The notes under the pieces were generated by a model that did no database searches, had not been told where the DNA came from, and saw only the letters and a program-made list of their open reading frames with translations. This document shows, in pieces, positions 7,064-8,812 of a stretch of 8,812 bases of DNA. The position numbers and the translations under genes were made by a program. The DNA comes from JAHEIJ01 sp040235565. GTDB lineage: Bacteria; Pseudomonadota; Gammaproteobacteria; UBA6429; Thiohalophilaceae. The stretch is taken from contig JBECLA010000056.1 in the NCBI GenBank assembly GCA_040235565.1, positions 1 through 8,812 of the forward strand, written 5' to 3'. Within the stretch, counting starts at the first letter, position 1, and the number at the start of each line of letters is the position of its first letter.

Positions 7064-7408
7064 TTACTTATTTGCGCCGCACTTGCCTTCGGTGGGGGCA
7101 GATTTGGCGCCACCGCATTTACCTTCCATGGATTTATCCATTTCTTTGGCACCGCCACACTTGCCTTCATTTTTGGTTTTGGCTGCGCCGCATTTACCTT
7201 CCCCACACTTGCCTTCCTGGGTGCTCTTGGCGCCGCCGCATTTGCCTTCTTTGGCTTCAGCGACCTGCATGTAACCGCTGTTCAGATCAGACATGGCAAA
7301 CGGGTTACTGCTGCTCGGGGCGGCAGTAGCGATGTTGCTGGCGGCCAGGCTGGCGGCAAACGCAGTACCGATAGCAAGGGCAAGCGGGGTTTTGGTTTTG
7401 TGAGTCAT
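7064..7408 (-). CDS. hvfA: HvfA-type precursor peptide with six EGKCG motifs (copper-binding RiPP)
   Basis: This 114-residue secreted peptide is the substrate of the adjacent maturation genes. It opens with a Sec-type signal sequence: Lys-containing n-region MTHKTK, an Ala/Leu-rich core to about residue 27, and likely cleavage near ATAA-PSSS, residues 29-31. A short spacer (31-53) leads to a low-complexity Lys/Gly region with six EGKCG motifs at 54-58, 65-69, 70-74, 81-85, 95-99 and 107-111, the second and third directly abutting. All six cysteines of the protein lie in these motifs. In the HvfA family such cysteines are oxidised by the MNIO enzyme to oxazolone/thioamide groups that bind copper, and a copper-buffering or sequestering role is inferred. 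ATG 7408 has an excellent ribosome binding site, AGGAGA at 7421-7416, seven bases upstream. This is the strongest in the operon and suits a peptide made in large amounts. Confidence 0.92.
   Translation of the reverse strand: MTHKTKTPLALAIGTAFAASLAASNIATAAPSSSNPFAMSDLNSGYMQVAEAKEGKCGGAKSTQEGKCGEGKCGAAKTKNEGKCGGAKEMDKSMEGKCGGAKSAPTEGKCGANK
7076..7249 (-). repeat. Six EGKCG-coding repeat units in hvfA
   Basis: Each unit encodes Glu-Gly-Lys-Cys-Gly, usually followed by Gly/Ala-Ala-Lys and a variable spacer. Intervals between motif starts are 11, 5, 11, 14 and 12 residues. The units share codon usage (mainly GAAGGCAAGTGT/C and GAAGGTAAATGC) but are not identical, as expected for a repeat that can expand or contract by slippage. 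Confidence 0.88.
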
Positions 7409-7415
7409 CGGATTA

Positions 7416-7421
7416 TCTCCT
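7416..7421 (-). promoter_or_regulatory. Strong ribosome binding site of hvfA
   Basis: AGGAGA reads on the minus strand, seven bases before ATG 7408. It lies ten bases beyond the U-run of the leader hairpin, so the site itself is free of the hairpin stem. Confidence 0.85.
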
Positions 7422-7430
7422 GTTGTGGTT

Positions 7431-7465
7431 AAAAAATCGCCAGTATGTGATTAGTATTCTGGCGA
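7431..7465 (-). terminator. Terminator-like hairpin plus U-run in the hvfA leader
   Basis: On the minus strand TCGCCAG (7465-7459) pairs perfectly with CTGGCGA (7443-7437), with two more possible pairs inside a 15-base loop, and six U residues follow at once (7436-7431). The stem is followed by a T-run only in the minus direction. It lies about 90 bases after the anti-sigma stop and only 22 bases before the hvfA start. It can end the sigma/anti-sigma transcript, act as an attenuator in the hvfA leader, or both. The stem is modest (7 pairs) and the loop large, so partial readthrough is likely. Confidence 0.65.
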
Positions 7466-7475
7466 GTTATAAAGT

Positions 7476-7504
7476 TATACGTTGATTGGTTTGGTGTAGA
7501 TTCA
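7476..7504 (-). promoter_or_regulatory. Candidate ECF-type promoter for hvfA
   Basis: On the minus strand TGAATC (7504-7499) is separated by 17 bases from CGTATA (7481-7476). That is the spacing and general character of ECF promoters (a TGAA-like -35 and a CGT-type -10). A start near 7469 would give a leader of about 60 bases that includes the terminator-like hairpin. Two TATAAC hexamers (7479-7474 and 7471-7466) overlap this region and could instead be sigma-70 -10 boxes, but neither has a convincing -35 at the right distance. The assignment to the neighbouring sigma factor is inference. Confidence 0.35.
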
Positions 7505-7530
7505 ACAATAAAATAAAAATCTCTGCCGTG

Positions 7531-7548
7531 TTGCGATTTGAATCGCAA
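7531..7548. other. Perfect 8-base inverted repeat after the anti-sigma gene
   Basis: TTGCGATT and AATCGCAA flank a two-base centre, six bases after the anti-sigma stop codon (7555). An A/T-rich run (ATTTTTATTT, minus strand, 7520-7511) begins ten bases beyond it, too far for a canonical terminator. It could be a weak transcript end or a protein-binding operator. Confidence 0.45.
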
Positions 7549-7554
7549 TTATTT

Positions 7555-8253
7555 CTAAAGTTCCGTCCAGGGCCCCTTGAACATCACCTTGCCTTGCATG
7601 TTGGTCGCCGCGTCATCACCGGTTTCTACCGTAACGACCAGTTCGGCTTTATTGGGATCCCGTTTCATGGCTTTGGGCAAAGGTACTTTCATTTCACCGG
7701 TATTTTCCGGTAATACCGCCACGCCCTGATTGAATCCGTCTTTCCAGACCAGCCACAGGACGCAGACTTCACCGGCCGGCATACTCATGGGTTTGAGGGT
7801 TTTAATACGCAAGGTTCGGGATCTTGGGCCTGCGCTGACTAACCACGCCGGTTCATCGGTGCTATCGGTCAGAAAGGCGATCCGCTCGGGTGCCGGTGTC
7901 TGGAAGAGGGGAAAACCGATTAATAATGCCAGTAGCAGTGATGCGGCAGCGGCCACCATACCCAAACGGCGCCAGAACACTACGTTATTCCAGAGCGATG
8001 TATTTTCCGTTGCGATCCCCAGTTGTTGCTCAATCCTTGCCCAGACACGGGCCGGCGGTGTCACGGCTTCCAGTTCCTCGTTGAGGGGTTCCAGCCGCCG
8101 GGCCCATTGCAGAACCGCTGCCCGCAAGGCCGGATCCGTCAGCATCAGCGCCTCGAAGCGGCGGCGGGCCTGGCCGTGCAGACTGCCGAGCACATACTCC
8201 CCGGCAAGCAGGGCTTGCAGGTCGGGATTTTTGTATCTCAGGCTTCCAGACAT
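7555..8253 (-). CDS. RskA-type membrane anti-sigma factor
   Basis: This 232-residue protein probably holds the neighbouring ECF sigma factor inactive at the membrane. It has a cytoplasmic N-terminal helical anti-sigma domain (about 8-90, with LLAGEYVLGSL and RRFEALMLTDPALRAAVLQW), one transmembrane helix (about 97-116) and a periplasmic RskA C-terminal domain (about 120-232, with AWLVSAGPRSRTLRI and CVLWLVWKDG). No HxxxCxxC zinc motif is present, and the only cysteine is C164 in the periplasmic part. The frame is open to 8370, but that would overlap the sigma gene by 133 bases. ATG 8253 is chosen because it begins a normal family N-terminus (MSGSLRYKNPDLQALLAGEY) and overlaps the sigma stop by only 16 bases, a usual coupled arrangement. 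RskA-type factors are released by regulated proteolysis in known cases. The signal here is unknown, with copper or oxidative stress inferred from the target operon. Confidence 0.85.
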   Translation of the reverse strand: MSGSLRYKNPDLQALLAGEYVLGSLHGQARRRFEALMLTDPALRAAVLQWARRLEPLNEELEAVTPPARVWARIEQQLGIATENTSLWNNVVFWRRLGMVAAAASLLLALLIGFPLFQTPAPERIAFLTDSTDEPAWLVSAGPRSRTLRIKTLKPMSMPAGEVCVLWLVWKDGFNQGVAVLPENTGEMKVPLPKAMKRDPNKAELVVTVETGDDAATNMQGKVMFKGPWTEL

Positions 8254-8807
8254 TGTCGTAACTGTTCCAGTCCTCGTCGAATCCAGGTCTTTATCGTCCC
8301 GATGGGGTGGCTCAGCCGATCCGCCAGTTCGGGATGGGTCAAGCCCTCGTAATAGGCCAGCTGGACACATTCACGCTGATCGTCACGCAGGCCTTGCAGG
8401 CATTGCTCGATCGCCAGGCGGTCCAGCGTAGGATCAGGCTGGGGTGCGCTTAGCATATCGAGCTCGATTTCTTCGCGCCGCAGTTCATGTCGCTGTCGCC
8501 GGAGCATGTCGAGCGCCCGGTTTCTCACAATGGTTACCAGCCAGGTCATCGGGGCAGCCTTGCTTTCCTGATAGGTGGCTGCTTGCCGCCAGACACTGAG
8601 ATAAGCCTCCTGCAGGCATTCCTGGGCCTGACCTTCTACTTTTAATATACGCAGGGCAATGGCATACAGTTTCGGGCTGGTGAGACGATAGAGGCGGGAA
8701 AACGCATTTTTATCCCCTTCGGCCGTGGCGGCCAGGAGTCGGATAAGGATACGCAGCTGGCTATCAGCGACCAAGTTCAGGACCTCTTGGCCTGCTGTTG
8801 CAGGCAT
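8238..8807 (-). CDS. ECF-type RNA polymerase sigma factor
   Basis: This 189-residue sigma-70 family protein of the extracytoplasmic-function class has region 2 at about 35-106 (AFSRLYRLTSPKLYAIALRI, QECLQEAYLSVW, MTWLVTIVRNRALDMLRR). A short linker follows, then region 4 at about 134-187 (LRDDQRECVQLAYYEGLTHPELADRL, ending in SHPIGTIKTWIRRGLEQLR, the -35-binding helix-turn-helix). It lacks regions 1.1 and 3 of primary sigma factors. It is co-transcribed and overlaps with the RskA-type anti-sigma gene, and the hvf operon is downstream on the same strand, so hvfA is its obvious candidate target. ATG 8807 is the most upstream start visible. The frame remains open to the window edge, so the true start could be further right, although the present length is already typical. 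Confidence 0.92.
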   Translation of the reverse strand: MPATAGQEVLNLVADSQLRILIRLLAATAEGDKNAFSRLYRLTSPKLYAIALRILKVEGQAQECLQEAYLSVWRQAATYQESKAAPMTWLVTIVRNRALDMLRRQRHELRREEIELDMLSAPQPDPTLDRLAIEQCLQGLRDDQRECVQLAYYEGLTHPELADRLSHPIGTIKTWIRRGLEQLRQCLEA

Positions 8808-8812
8808 TTCAG

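Noticed and set aside
7076..7249. The regular repeat in this segment considered as a CRISPR array
   Set aside because: The units are short, vary in spacing, are in frame and encode EGKCG. There are no uniform spacers and no cas genes.
7041..7274. Plus-strand frame encoding repeated APPHLPS units, which looks like a repeat protein
   Set aside because: The repeats are simply the complement of the EGKCG-coding units of hvfA. The minus frame has a signal peptide, a strong ribosome binding site and the right operon context.
7730..8431. Plus-strand frame of 233 codons
   Set aside because: It is antisense to the anti-sigma and sigma genes and has a Ser/Arg-rich composition without domains. The minus-strand genes are clear.

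Overview
The window looks like a chromosome segment of a gammaproteobacterium of moderate GC content. The basis is the gammaproteobacterial look of the gene set (a short-form argG, an alpha/beta-type pyruvate dehydrogenase, an EGKCG-type hvf operon). A genus cannot be assigned from the sequence alone, and a sulfur-oxidising or Chromatiales-like relative is only a guess.

Left part (1-3391, plus strand): the last codons of a pyruvate dehydrogenase E1 beta subunit. A 151-base gap follows, filled with degenerate GAGT-type units in opposite orientations. Then comes a 1021-residue protein that joins a complete E2 (two lipoyl domains, a peripheral subunit-binding domain and an acetyltransferase core) to a complete E3 (dihydrolipoyl dehydrogenase) in one chain. 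A strong intrinsic terminator closes this unit. Together with an E1 alpha gene, expected just left of the window, these genes would make a whole pyruvate dehydrogenase complex from three polypeptides.

Middle (3391-4808): argG (argininosuccinate synthase, arginine biosynthesis) with its own promoter-like TATAAT and a good ribosome binding site. A nested inverted repeat lies in the gap between argG and the convergent operon to its right.

Right part (4806-8807, minus strand, transcribed right to left): an ECF sigma factor, an overlapping RskA-type membrane anti-sigma factor, a 146-base regulatory gap, then a compact four-gene operon. The operon encodes a secreted precursor peptide with six EGKCG motifs (HvfA), a DUF692/MNIO iron oxidase (HvfB), a DUF2063 partner protein (HvfC) and a DoxX-like membrane protein (HvfX). 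This matches the recently recognised hvf/bufferin class of copper-binding RiPPs, in which cysteines of the motif are converted to oxazolone/thioamide groups. The sigma/anti-sigma pair is the likely stress switch. The gap before hvfA holds a candidate ECF promoter followed by a terminator-like hairpin inside the presumed hvfA leader, so expression may also be controlled by attenuation or readthrough.

The most notable items are the sigma-controlled copper-binding RiPP operon, the leader hairpin before hvfA, and the E2-E3 fusion with its altered acetyltransferase active-site motif (HxxxNG in place of HxxxDG).
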